The notes: generated by a model from the letters alone, not told the origin. DNA of 64,000 bases from CAIQPV01 sp963719855 (GCA_963719855.1 CAVRDK010000001.1:620001-684000); one strand, 5' to 3'. Shown: positions 41,948 to 51,313, counted from the first letter of the stretch. Numbers and translations: made by a program.

Positions 41948-42004
41948 GATAATTGCCATGATGCCCCGAGAGTCGGGACTGTGCTGAAACTGTACTTTAT
42001 CGGG

Positions 42005-42040
42005 AATAATGACTTAGGTTTTTACGCCTAAGTCATTATT
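42005..42040 (-). terminator. Perfect 14-base inverted repeat after tRNA-Ile2
   Basis: AATAATGACTTAGG (42005-42018) and CCTAAGTCATTATT (42027-42040) with an 8-base loop, just past the tRNA 3-prime end. Probably the terminator of the tRNA transcript; the T-tract is inside the stem. Confidence 0.6.
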
Positions 42041-42043
42041 TTA

Positions 42044-42120
42044 TGGTGGGTCGTCAGGGACTTGAACCCCGGACCAAAGGATTATGAGTCCTCTGCTCTA
42101 ACCAACTGAGCTAACGACCC
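42044..42120 (-). tRNA. tRNA with CAU anticodon, probably tRNA-Ile2
   Basis: 77 bases including the encoded CCA. Acceptor GGGTCGT pairs with ACGACCC; D-arm GCTCAGTTGGTTAGAGC, anticodon loop CTCATAA, T-arm GGGGTTCAAGTCCC. The anticodon CAU could be Met or Ile2; the body (TTGGTCC...GGTTCAAGTCC) resembles ileX-type tRNAs whose C34 is changed to lysidine by TilS to read AUA. Immediately downstream of rpoD. Confidence 0.85.
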
Positions 42121-42135
42121 GTAAGAGTAGTTGCC

Positions 42136-44085
42136 TCAGCTCTCGCCGTCCAGGAAGCTCTTCAACTTTTCCGAACGTGATGGATGACGCAATTTTCGCA
42201 ATGCCTTTGCTTCAATCTGGCGGATACGCTCGCGCGTGACATCGAATTGCTTGCCGACTTCTTCCAAAGTGTGATCGGTGTTCATTTCGATGCCAAAGCG
42301 CATACGCAATACTTTTGCTTCGCGCGGCGTCAGGCTGTCGAGAATGTCGGCAGTAACGTTGCGCAAGCTATCGTACACCGCTGCCTCGATGGGTGCCAGT
42401 GTATTGCCATCCTCAATAAAGTCGCCCAGATGAGAATCATCATCATCCCCTACCGGGGTTTCCATCGAGATCGGCTCTTTGGCGATCTTGAGTATTTTGC
42501 GAATCTTGTCCTCCGGCATTTCCATCTTGAGCGCCAGCGTCGCAGCGTCCGCATCCATCCCGGTCTCTTGCAGAATTTGGCGCGAGATACGGTTCATCTT
42601 GTTGATGGTCTCGATCATATGCACCGGGATGCGGATGGTGCGCGCCTGATCGGCGATAGAGCGCGTGATCGCCTGACGTATCCACCAAGTGGCGTAGGTC
42701 GAGAATTTGTAGCCACGGCGATATTCGAATTTGTCTACGGCTTTCATCAAACCGATGTTGCCTTCCTGGATCAGATCGAGGAATTGCAGGCCGCGGTTGG
42801 TGTATTTCTTGGCGATGGAAATCACCAGGCGCAGGTTGGCCTCGATCATGTCGCGTTTGGCGCGACGCGCCTTGGCTTCGCCGTTGGTCATCTGCTTGTT
42901 GATTTCCTTCAGATCCTTGATCGGAATCCCCACGCGCTGCTGCAGGTTGAGCAATTTCTGCTGCTGTTCGACGATAGCGTGCTGGAAGCGCGCCAGCGTT
43001 TCGCTATAAGGTTTCTTCGCGGCCACTTCGCGCGCCGCCCAATCGAGATGCTCCTCATTGCCAGGGAAGGTCTTGATGAAATGGGGACGCGGCATGCGCG
43101 CCTTGGTGACACACAACTCCTGAATATTGCGTTCATGACTGCGTACTTCTTCCACCAGGTTGCGCATCGTTTCGCATAACGCATCCACCTGTTTGGCAGA
43201 GAAGCGGAATTGCATCAGCTCGTTGGAAATTTGCCCCTGCAGCTTGTCGTACGGCTTGCTGCGATAGCCATGTTTCTCATACGCCTTGCCCATCTTGGCG
43301 AACAGTTCGTCGATGATGGCAAAGCGTTCCAGCGCATCCAGCTTGAGTTGGGCAAGGTTGGCCGCAGCAAGAGCCTCACCATCGTCGCCATCCTCGTCAT
43401 CTTCATCTTCATCCCCTTCAGCCGACACTTCCTCACTGCTTGGCGCGGCTTCCATGCCATCCGTCTCGGCATCGATAAAACCATCGATCACCTCGTCCAC
43501 GCGCAATTCATCGCGCGCTACCTTACCAGCCAGCGCGAGGATTTCTGCGATTGTGGCAGGACAGGCGGAGATCGCCTGAATCATGTGCTTGAGGCCTTCC
43601 TCAATGCGCTTGGCGATAACGATTTCATCTTCGCGCGTGAGCAAGCCCACCGTGCCCATCTCGCGCATATACATGCGCACCGGGTCGGTGGTGCGGCCAA
43701 ATTCCGAGTCCACCGTGGAAAGAGCTGCCTCGGCAGCTTCCACCGCATCTTCGTCGGCCACTACCGGGGGGGCGTCCGTCATGATCTGATTTTCGGCATC
43801 GGGCGCCTCATCGCACACGGTAATGCCCATGTCGTTGATCATGCTGACCACGCCTTCGATCTGCTCGACTTCAAGCATCTCGGGCAAGTGATCGTTAATT
43901 TCGCCGTAAGTCAGGTAGCCGCGTTCCTTGCCTAGTACGATCAATGATTTCAAGCGCGTGCGCCGTGCCTCAACATCCTGTAACTGCTCTATAGGAGTAG
44001 CAATCGGATTGGCTGCTGCCTGCTTAGCGTTCGCTGCCGCCTGCTTGGCACTGACGGGTTTTTTCTTGTCTTGCTGAGTCGCCAT
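42136..44085 (-). CDS. rpoD: RNA polymerase sigma factor RpoD (sigma-70)
   Basis: Primary sigma factor, 649 residues. Region 1.1 at the N-terminus behind a KQAAANAKQAAANP leader, region 1.2 (TDPVRMYMREMG), a non-conserved insert with an acidic run (EGDEDEDDEDGDD), region 2 (DLIQEGNIGLMKAVDKFEYRRG, YATWWIRQAITRSIADQ), region 3, and region 4 (LTPREAKVLRMRFGI... VTRERIRQIEAKALRKLRHPSRS). dnaG, the usual upstream neighbour, is missing; 284 bases upstream an IS30 copy begins. Confidence 0.98.
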   Translation of the reverse strand: MATQQDKKKPVSAKQAAANAKQAAANPIATPIEQLQDVEARRTRLKSLIVLGKERGYLTYGEINDHLPEMLEVEQIEGVVSMINDMGITVCDEAPDAENQIMTDAPPVVADEDAVEAAEAALSTVDSEFGRTTDPVRMYMREMGTVGLLTREDEIVIAKRIEEGLKHMIQAISACPATIAEILALAGKVARDELRVDEVIDGFIDAETDGMEAAPSSEEVSAEGDEDEDDEDGDDGEALAAANLAQLKLDALERFAIIDELFAKMGKAYEKHGYRSKPYDKLQGQISNELMQFRFSAKQVDALCETMRNLVEEVRSHERNIQELCVTKARMPRPHFIKTFPGNEEHLDWAAREVAAKKPYSETLARFQHAIVEQQQKLLNLQQRVGIPIKDLKEINKQMTNGEAKARRAKRDMIEANLRLVISIAKKYTNRGLQFLDLIQEGNIGLMKAVDKFEYRRGYKFSTYATWWIRQAITRSIADQARTIRIPVHMIETINKMNRISRQILQETGMDADAATLALKMEMPEDKIRKILKIAKEPISMETPVGDDDDSHLGDFIEDGNTLAPIEAAVYDSLRNVTADILDSLTPREAKVLRMRFGIEMNTDHTLEEVGKQFDVTRERIRQIEAKALRKLRHPSRSEKLKSFLDGES

Positions 44086-44430
44086 AATCGAAGGATTCCC
44101 AGGTTAAATTAATTGGTGCGGAGATTAAGTTGCCGCTGAAAAAGGCGCGGATTATACCCGATTTTTAGAAATCCTGCCTTAGCCAGCCTTGTCCAAACCA
44201 GAGTTGTTAAATTTGGGTATCCATAATCTGTTGTTGATTATGATTTTCTGGATGAAAAATCACTCTGTAGTCAAATCGTATTTCGTGGTTGATTTAAATT
44301 TGTGGAGAGCGTCTCAAACCGACCCAAGAGGTTATAGAAATATGGACATGTGACTGTCTGGTTCTCAACTGCGGATTCAACCGGTCGATGCAACACACTA
44401 GAATCTGTATAAACAGAAGGAGTGTTGTAT

Positions 44431-45622
44431 ATGAAACAGAGAAGCTCGGATTTATTATTCTGAAAGTCAAAAAGCATTGATGTGGGAACACTGGAAAAAA
44501 GGCGATTCTCTTCAGCAAATTGCACAGTTGTTTGATCGAACCCACTCTTCTATCGAAGGCATTTTGGCGGAGACTGGTGGAATACGACCCGCACAACGGA
44601 AGCGTTCTCGATTATCTCTGACTCTGGCTGAACGTGAAGAGATATCTCGTGCAATGGTTGCAGGTGAATCGGCTCGCTCGATTGCTGCGTTGCTCGGACG
44701 TGCGCCATCCACCATCAGTCGCGAGATCGCGCGTAACGGTGGTCAAGAATGCTACCGCGCGAGTCAAGCAGAACAAGCAGCCTGGGATCGCACACTTCGG
44801 CCTAAGACCTGTAAACTAGTAGAGAATCGAGCGTTGGCGCACATCGTGGCACACAAGCTCCGAGGGCAGTGGTCACCGGAACAGATTGCCGGGTGGCTGA
44901 AGCAGACTTACCCAAGCGACGAAAGTTATCAGGTGTCACACGAGACTATTTATCGCAGCCTCTATATCCAGGCTAGAGGCGCATTGAAGAAAGAACTTCT
45001 GGAGCACTTGCGGCGTACGCGAGTCATGCGTCGTTCACGTCATCATACTCAGAAGACAAGTGATCACGGCAGAATCATCGATGCTGTGTCAATCAGTGAA
45101 CGTCCTGCCACGGCGGAAGATCGCGCAGTACCGGGTCACTGGGAAGGTGATCTGTTATGTGGCAGTGGTAGCAGTCAGATTGCGACCCTCGTTGAACGCC
45201 AGACGCGCTATGTGATGCTCGTTAAACTCCCCAGTAAAGATACCGAGACTGTCATCAACGCGCTGATCAAGAATGCCCGGAAGTTACCGCAGGAACTCTA
45301 CAAATCGCTGACCTGGGATCGTGGCAAGGAACTGGCCGACCATAAGCGATTTACGCTGGCAACCGACATCAACGTCTATTTCTGTGATCCGCATAACCCA
45401 TGGCAACGTGGAACGAATGAGAATACCAATGGTTTATTGAGGCAGTACTTTCCCAAAGGAACAAATTTATCGGTACACTCTCAGGCACAACTCAATGCTG
45501 TGGCTCGGAGGCTGAATGAACGTCCACGAAAGACGTTAGATTTCGAAACACCGGCTGAACGGTTTAAGGCTACGCTGAACAAGCCCCGCATTTTCAAGAT
45601 TCAAATTGCGAAATATGCGTGA
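44431..45622 (+). pseudogene. IS30 transposase, frameshifted at N-terminus and cut at C-terminus
   Basis: Native start ATG 44431 (MKQRSSDL) with GGAG upstream. At about 44451-44455 the DNA reads GATTTATTATTCTGAA where the frame needs GATTTATATTCTGAA, so one extra T stops the first frame; the main frame resumes YSESQKALMWEHW. HTH and DDE core are otherwise intact (HWEGDLLCG, TWDRGKEL, NENTNGLLRQY). After ...PAERF (45565) the IS5 begins and replaces the natural end; joining across IS5 restores ERFNQCVASTG and a stop. Confidence 0.9.
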
Positions 45623-46754
45623 TCGTGCAAAAAGACGAGTTCAGCCCGTATTGTTTTACCCTTTCGGGCTACTCCTCGGGCTTTTCGCCCGCCATTCGCC
45701 CACTATGGGCGGACTTGTGCCATCAATCGATTTCGAGACAAGTAAATATTCGCCAATGCCAGCGCAGTAAATGCGCGGCCGGAATTCTTGGCTAAACCAC
45801 GGTAGCGCACTTTCGTAAAACCCCACAGCCGTTTGACCACGGCAAAGACGTGTTCGACACGGGCTCTTATCTTTGACTTATTGCGGTTCTTGCCGCGCTT
45901 GACCTCATCGACTTCACCACCCGGCTTACGGGTGCGACAGTTGGTGAAGTCGCGGGCTTGGGGGGATTTACTGTGAATCAAATCCTTTTGGCTGGCATAG
46001 GCGCTATCGCCATAAACACGCTGCTCTTGGCCATGCAGTAAATCAGGCAGAGGATGTTTGTCATGCACGTTGGCCGGGGTGACGACGGCGCTGTGCGCCA
46101 GGCCGCTTTGACTATCCACGCCAATGTGCAGCTTCATGCCAAAGTACCACTGCTGTCCCTTGCGAGTCTGGTGCATCTCAGGATCACGTTTCTTATCGGC
46201 GTTCTTGGTTGAGCTGGGTGCCGCGATAATGGTGGCATCGACAATCGTGCCGGTCTTGAGTGTCATGCCGCTGCCTTGGAGTACGCGCCCGACTTCGGCA
46301 AACAGTTGCTCATTGAGATTGTGTTTCTCCAGAAGGCGACGAAACTTTAGCAGCGTGGTGGCGTCCGGTACGGCTTCGCATCCCAAGTCGATGCCAGCGA
46401 AATGGCGCAAGCTGGCGATGTCGTAGAGTGCTTCTTCACAGGCAAAGTCGGCCAAATTAAACCAGTGCTGAATGAAGTGGATGCGCAACATGCGTTCGAG
46501 CCCAATCGGTGGACGGCCATTGCCTCGCTTCGGGTAGTGCGGTTCGATCACGGCACATAGATCGACCCATGGCACGATGCGATTCATCGTGTTCAGAAAT
46601 TCGTCGCGCCGTGTCGGTCTGCGGTGTTGTTCAAATCCTGTTTCGTGTTTCGCTGCCATCGCCAGAGTATTTTGTTTCATTGCCATCTACCATGTTTGTC
46701 TACTACGGCTATAACGCACGACCTATGGAATCGGTGGACTTAATCAGCGTAGCC
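45568..46754 (-). mobile_element. IS5-family element nested in IS30
   Basis: 1187 bases with terminal repeats GGCTACGCTGAACAAGCCCC (left) and GGCTACGCTGATTAAGTCCA (right, other strand). Flanked by a 4-base duplication TTAA (45564-45567 and 46755-46758), typical of IS5. Excising it with one TTAA perfectly rebuilds the IS30 transposase C-terminus, so the order of insertion is IS30 first, IS5 second. Confidence 0.94.
45703..46686 (-). CDS. IS5-family transposase
   Basis: 327 residues, full length for the IS5 subgroup. N-terminal domain (WVDLCAVIEPHYPKRGNGRPP, MLRIHFIQHWFNL), DDE core with TIVDATIIAAPSSTKN, GDSAYASQKDL and the C-terminal RARVEHVFAVVKRLWGF. No frameshift seen, so it may be active. 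Confidence 0.93.
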   Translation of the reverse strand: MAMKQNTLAMAAKHETGFEQHRRPTRRDEFLNTMNRIVPWVDLCAVIEPHYPKRGNGRPPIGLERMLRIHFIQHWFNLADFACEEALYDIASLRHFAGIDLGCEAVPDATTLLKFRRLLEKHNLNEQLFAEVGRVLQGSGMTLKTGTIVDATIIAAPSSTKNADKKRDPEMHQTRKGQQWYFGMKLHIGVDSQSGLAHSAVVTPANVHDKHPLPDLLHGQEQRVYGDSAYASQKDLIHSKSPQARDFTNCRTRKPGGEVDEVKRGKNRNKSKIRARVEHVFAVVKRLWGFTKVRYRGLAKNSGRAFTALALANIYLSRNRLMAQVRP

Positions 46755-46907
46755 TTAACCAATGTGTTGCATCGACCGGTTGAATCCGCAAACCGAAAGC
46801 AGCCGTTGAATCTGGCATAAATCTGTCAAAGCCACTGACCGTTGTTAACTGCCACCCACAAGAGCCAATGAAATTTTTTCATTCACTGTCGCTACGCGAG
46901 TAGCACC

Positions 46908-48481
46908 TCAGCGGGAAAGCAATACATCCGTGACAGCATGGTCGTATCTAACAACACAGTTGCGCCCCATCGACTTAGCGCGATAAAGCGCCTCGTCGGC
47001 GCGAATGAGAGGGGCATCAGGGTTGGCATCCGTTGCATTGATGTCGCTGATACCGATACTCACCGTCATCGGGATGATCAGGCTATCCTGCGTCGAGGGT
47101 GTCTGCGCCAGCTTTTGGCGAAGACGCTCGGCGAAGGATTGGGCTGCTTCCATATTGGCGCCGGGCAGGATGATAGCGAATTCCTCTCCCCCGATGCGCG
47201 CTCCAATATCGATCTTGCGGAGGTCTTCACGCATGAGTGCCGCGAAGTGTTTGAGCACACCGTCTCCCATGGCGTGGCCGTAGGTGTCGTTGACTTGCTT
47301 GAAGTGATCGAGGTCAATCATCAATACTGCCGTGCTCTCTCCTTCCAATCGCAGCATGCGTGCCTGTTCTTCTTCTAGGCGGGCCATGAAGTAACGCCGG
47401 TTGGGCAGGCCGGTGAGAATATCGGTGACGGCCATTTCGCGTAATTCGGCCTCCAACTGCTTGCGCTCGGTGATGTCCTGTAACGCACCATAAAGCCGGT
47501 GGCGAGCATATCCATCCGGATCATCTTCAACTTGCGCAATACTGCGAACGTAATGCAGCGATCCATCACGATGTGTAACGCGTAGAACAACGTCGCTTTG
47601 TTGACCCGGTTTAGCCCTGTAATGTTGGTGGCAAACAGAGGAATATCCTCTGGCACGACGAAAGATCGCCAACATGCGATATTTTCAAGTTCTTTAGTAT
47701 CAAGACCAAAAATTCCCTGTGCATTGCCACCCATCCAGTCAACCCTGAATAAACCATCTTCGGATCGGCAACATGAATAAATCAGGTCGTTGGAAATTGA
47801 CGAAATGTGACGAAACCTCCTTTCGCTGATTCTTTGCGCCTTTTCAGCTTCCTTACGATTGCTTATGTCACGAACGATGGACAGCAAACATGGAGCGCCG
47901 CGATATTCGACGAAGCTCAGCGTCACCTCGACATCAAAAGGAACACCGTCTGCACGCAGAGGCTGCCACTCGAAACACGGTTTTTCTCCACGCATAGCAG
48001 CCGCAATTTTTTCGGCAGCCACCTCTGACGATAGCCGACCATCAGGTTGCCGTTCCGAACAAAGGTCTGCTGGTGACCTGCCAATAACTTCCTCCTTGGT
48101 AAGCCCATACATGCTGGCGCCTTTTTGGTTACAATCTAGAAAGCCAGTTGCATCCTGAAGAAATATTCCGTCATTCGCAGTTTCAAACAGCGTGTGGTAC
48201 TTGTTCTCGCTCTCTGCCAGATTAGCCGCGACGCGACGTGTTTGCTCAGAGGAGTAAAGAATGATCGCCACCACCAGAGAGGCCACCAGAACCGAAGCCA
48301 CCATGCCAGTCAGCAGGTAATCCACCGTGATGTGGCCGAGTAGTACCCACTCCATTACCGCAGAGATAACTTCGGTCATCGCCATGGACAGAATCACCAT
48401 GCTCAACCAGAGTTGCCTGACGTGCAAGCGCTGAAGAACCGATATTATCATGGTGAGCAGATATTGTGGATTCATATGCAT
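46908..48481 (-). pseudogene. Membrane PAS-PAS-GGDEF diguanylate cyclase with a frameshift
   Basis: From ATG 48481 or 48475: two membrane helices (about 25-80), a PAS domain (KYHTLFETANDGIFLQDATG), a second PAS, then the frame changes near 47600-47620 and continues as the end of PAS2 (RVTHRDGSLHYVRSIAQVED...GALQDITERKQ) and a complete GGDEF domain. The active site is GGEEF with an RKID inhibitory I-site five residues before it. A one-base change would join the two frames. If real, the gene is dead or yields a free GGDEF fragment; if a sequencing error, it is an intact c-di-GMP synthase. Confidence 0.85.
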
Positions 48482-49072
48482 TGATGGTAGTGTCTCAGTT
48501 TGAAATTTAGGTCGGTTTTTAAATGTGCGCCGCCCAGCGGGTAGGTATGTTCCAATTTGGAACGCCACTAGATCACATCGACAATGTGCGCTACCGCGCA
48601 GATGAATGTAACAGTTCGCTATTATGCTCATCCTATTAGTGGTGATGTTGCCGCCCAGCACGTAGGGTGGATTGCTTACAACAAGATCAATATTCCCCTT
48701 CTATTCTGAGCCTAAATTTTAATAATAAAGTTTTAATATAAAGAAAATTTAGATTTTGCCGACAACAACTTATGATTTTGTGGATAAGATTGTGGATAAG
48801 GTTGTGTAAACTTATCGTTTTATGTTGCTTATACTGCATCAATTTGGTAGAGTGTATAAGAACACTATTGACAGACAGTATTAAGTGTGGTAGCTGATTT
48901 ACGATGTTCTTGTACTTTGCCGAGTAACAAACTAAGAATCAGATCAATGATCTGTTTGCATAGTATCTTAAAGTATTTTATATAGTTAATGATTTTCCAT
49001 GCAATTGTTGGTCGTATATTTACGTCCTGCGGAGATTGGCTATGGGTATGATTAATTGTCTCTGGGGTAAAG
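48482..49072. other. AT-rich intergenic region with DnaA boxes and a methyltransferase relic
   Basis: About 590 bases. On the minus strand around 48653-48700 a short open stretch reads GNIDLVVSNPPYVLGGN, the NPPY motif IV of N6-adenine or glutamine methyltransferases, with a stop just upstream and no rest of the gene: probably a relic. At 48779-48799 lie two DnaA boxes. The frame 48865-49086 minus has no ribosome site. Confidence 0.4.
48779..48799. promoter_or_regulatory. Two tandem consensus DnaA boxes
   Basis: TGTGGATAA twice (48779-48787 and 48791-48799), each the exact reverse complement of the consensus TTATCCACA, spaced 12 bases start to start and embedded in very AT-rich DNA. No dnaA, dnaN or replication gene is nearby. 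Confidence 0.65.
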
Positions 49073-49432
49073 ATGTCTCGTGCCAATCAAAATCGCCAAA
49101 TCGGGTGGCCTCAGGCTATCAGAGATATAGTTTTAAGAATCGTAAGCAAAGGGCAGCTTCTCCTATTGATCGTGGGGATGATCCTTTTGATCATTGTCCT
49201 ACGCATGCCACAAGAAGAAGTTGGTCATCTTGCTTTACGCTTAGTAGAAGTATTTGAAACTGAAAAACTATTAGGATATTTGTTCGCTTTTTGCATTTTA
49301 GTTGCATGGACTGTTCATTCAAAATATCAGCGAAGAATAATTCATGATGAAATGGCACGATTGAGCGTTGAGCGGAATAAGGTTCAATCACATGCTCTCG
49401 GAAATCAGATAAAACCAAGTGGAAGAAAATAA
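49073..49432 (+). CDS. Membrane protein of unknown function (first of a pair)
   Basis: 119 residues, start MSRANQNRQIGWPQA, with two hydrophobic segments (LLLLIVGMILLIIVL and LLGYLFAFCILVAWTV) and a basic C-terminal tail. AT-rich compared with the core genes. Its 3-prime end lies next to the following gene (start at 49434), suggesting a two-gene unit. The family is not recognised; possibly an accessory or defence-type gene brought in with the neighbouring elements. Confidence 0.55.
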   Translation: MSRANQNRQIGWPQAIRDIVLRIVSKGQLLLLIVGMILLIIVLRMPQEEVGHLALRLVEVFETEKLLGYLFAFCILVAWTVHSKYQRRIIHDEMARLSVERNKVQSHALGNQIKPSGRK

Positions 49433-49433
49433 A

Positions 49434-49964
49434 ATGGAATATTTAATTATAATTTTTTTGGTGTTTGCGATTTTTCATTTTATATATGAATCAATTATCG
49501 CTCCGTCTATCAGATTGAAATTAAGCTTTGAATTGTTCAAGGTTAGAGATGACGTTCGTTTTCTTAAAATGCAACATGGCAACAAATTTGATTGCAAACA
49601 TTTTGACTACTTGCAAGACACAATTAATATTCTACTAAAATCATTACACAATTTTGACGTTGTAGCACTAACACTGGCACAGAATGCAATAAAAAATGAT
49701 AAGGCATTGCTGGATCATGTTCAAAAAAGAAAGATGATTTTCGATGATTGTAAAATGCCAGAGGCAGTATCCGTACGAAAAGAAACATTGGACATAGCAG
49801 CTAAGATAATATTGGTTAATAACGGTGCATGGTTAGTTTATTTAATCCCAATTGGTATCGTGATGATGTTTTATAAATCCCTCTCTGACTCGGTAAAAGA
49901 AGTATTTTCTTTATCTGAGGGTGACTTTAATAAGGTTTCCCCTGATAACCATCATTTTGCCTAA
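49434..49964 (+). CDS. Membrane protein of unknown function (second of a pair)
   Basis: 176 residues from ATG 49434 (MEYLIIIFLVFAIFHFIYES); an earlier ATG at 49419 is possible. An N-terminal membrane helix, a mostly helical soluble middle (LKSLHNFDVVALTLAQNAIK) and a second helix near the C-terminus (WLVYLIPIGIVMMFY). AT-rich codons. The 3-prime end abuts a truncated transposase. No domain recognised. Confidence 0.55.
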   Translation: MEYLIIIFLVFAIFHFIYESIIAPSIRLKLSFELFKVRDDVRFLKMQHGNKFDCKHFDYLQDTINILLKSLHNFDVVALTLAQNAIKNDKALLDHVQKRKMIFDDCKMPEAVSVRKETLDIAAKIILVNNGAWLVYLIPIGIVMMFYKSLSDSVKEVFSLSEGDFNKVSPDNHHFA

Positions 49965-50462
49965 ACATTTTTCTTTTTATAGTTGCCGCGCTTTGCCGGA
50001 ACAGGATCAGCTACTAGCGCGGCAATATCCGAAATCTCCCATAGCTTATTGCTTACGCCTGCCGCCATTGCCGGAGTAGTGTGCAGCGATTTATGAATGC
50101 GCACGAAATTGTAGTGCATGAAGTGCAGCGCGACCATGTGTTCAAGGTTTTCAACCTTCTTGCTGAATCCGTTTGTAAGACGAGTGAAGCGACGCATCGA
50201 CATGCGCATGGTTAAATTCTGGCGTTCTACATGGCTTGTGGATACGTGCGCCATATCTGGGCTGCCCATCTTGACGGTTTTTTCTGCGCCCGTGAATTCT
50301 GATGGACTGTAACGGCGCGCATCACTTGTTGTAACCCCATCTGTGCCGTAAATCTTGACCAGTTGGGCAAAGTCAATATCACGTCCAAACGCGCCCTCTA
50401 CAGCCTCTACATAAGATTTTAATCCGTCCGTGGTCAGTTGCACACGTCCAGCCAAGCGAGAG
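49961..50462 (-). pseudogene. IS1-like transposase, 5-prime end lost at an IS21
   Basis: About 166 residues of the C-terminal half of an IS1-type DDE transposase (SRLAGRVQLTTDGLKSYVEA, SHVERQNLTMRMSMRRFTRLTN, MVALHFMHYNFVRIHKSL). The reading frame is open up to the IS21 terminus at 50463 and has no start of its own. The missing half is not on the other side of the IS21. Confidence 0.8.
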
Positions 50463-50536
50463 TGAGTTTTTGCGTTTAAATCTGACCCGGGTGTTGCATC
50501 GAATTTTGACCCACCCTAAGTTTATATCTTAACGGT

Positions 50537-51313
50537 TCAGGTTGTGGATAGTTTTCTGGTTTTGCCCCCCTTTCCAGTTTGAGTCGAGCTGTTCTTAAAA
50601 CGGTAACTATCGTTGCCGGTCTCAATGATGTGGCAGTGATGGGTAAGCCTGTCCAATAGTGCCGTCGTCATCTTTGGATCCCCAAACACGTTGCCCCATT
50701 CTGCAAAGCTCAGGTTGGTCGTTATCACAAGGCTTGTTCGCTCATAGAGCTTGCCGATGAAGTGAAACAGCAAAGCACCGCCTGCCTGGCTGAACGGCAA
50801 GTAGCCCAGTTCATCCAGAATCACCAAGTCGGCATACATCATTCGGCTGGCAAGTTGCCCCTGCTTGCCAGCGGCCTTCTCGAGTTCCAGCGTATTGACC
50901 AGTTCGATGGTCGAGAAGAAGCGCACCCGGCGGTGCTGATGCTGCACGGCCTGCACACCCAATGCAGTGGCAAGGTGTGTCTTGCCTGTGCCGGGGCCAC
51001 CGACCAGCACTACGTTGTGCGCCTGATCCAGAAACTCACAGCGATGCAATTGGCGAATCAGTGCCTCATTCGCCTCGCTCTGGCTAAAGTCGAAGCTCGC
51101 CAGGTCGCGGTAGGCCGGGAACCTGGCTGCCTTCATCTGGTAGCCGATAGAGCGTACCTCACGCTCAGCCATCTCCGCTTTGATTAGAGTTCCCAGCATC
51201 TCCTGCGCATTCTGGTATGCAGGCGAATTCTGCCTGGCCAGTTCGTCGACGGCTTGCGCCATACCGTACAACTTGATCGCCTTGAGCGAGGTCATCATAG
51301 CTTCATGCTGCAT
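50537..51313 (-). CDS. istB: IS21 helper ATPase IstB
   Basis: AAA+ ATPase that assists IstA. 258 residues from ATG 51313 (MQHEAMMTSLKAIKLYGMAQ). Walker A GGPGTGKTHLATALG, Walker B DLVILDELGYLPF, sensor region ITTNLSFAEWGNVFGD. The start overlaps the istA 3-prime end by 11 bases. A 12-residue longer start is possible. Confidence 0.95.
   Translation of the reverse strand: MQHEAMMTSLKAIKLYGMAQAVDELARQNSPAYQNAQEMLGTLIKAEMAEREVRSIGYQMKAARFPAYRDLASFDFSQSEANEALIRQLHRCEFLDQAHNVVLVGGPGTGKTHLATALGVQAVQHQHRRVRFFSTIELVNTLELEKAAGKQGQLASRMMYADLVILDELGYLPFSQAGGALLFHFIGKLYERTSLVITTNLSFAEWGNVFGDPKMTTALLDRLTHHCHIIETGNDSYRFKNSSTQTGKGGKTRKLSTT

Larger units (their letters stand above)
41577..41998. other. Regulatory intergenic region upstream of the CuA-enzyme genes
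   Basis: AT-rich region with a perfect FNR-type box (41753-41766) and, further on, a plus-strand hairpin pair ending in a T-run (41905-41947). No believable protein gene; the frame at 41759-41959 minus lacks a ribosome site. Confidence 0.5.
44370..46790 (+). mobile_element. IS30-family element, split by a nested IS5
   Basis: The 28-base terminal repeats are perfect: TGCGGATTCAACCGGTCGAT and eight more bases at 44370-44397, and the reverse complement at 46763-46790. A 3-base direct repeat AAC (44367-44369, 46791-46793) flanks it. Excluding the inserted IS5 and its TTAA duplication the element is about 1.2 kb. Confidence 0.92.

Noticed and set aside
41759..41959. 66-codon minus-strand ORF near the FNR box
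   Set aside because: No ribosome site, overlaps the plus-strand terminator, and the composition is not protein-like.
42184..43179. 331-codon plus-strand frame opposite rpoD
   Set aside because: Antisense of rpoD, His/Phe-rich with no domain.
48770..48830. Chromosomal origin oriC
   Set aside because: Only two clear DnaA boxes and no dnaA, dnaN, gidA or parAB nearby; reported only as DnaA boxes.
48865..49086. 73-codon minus-strand ORF
   Set aside because: Overlaps the start of the better-supported 49073 gene and has no ribosome site.
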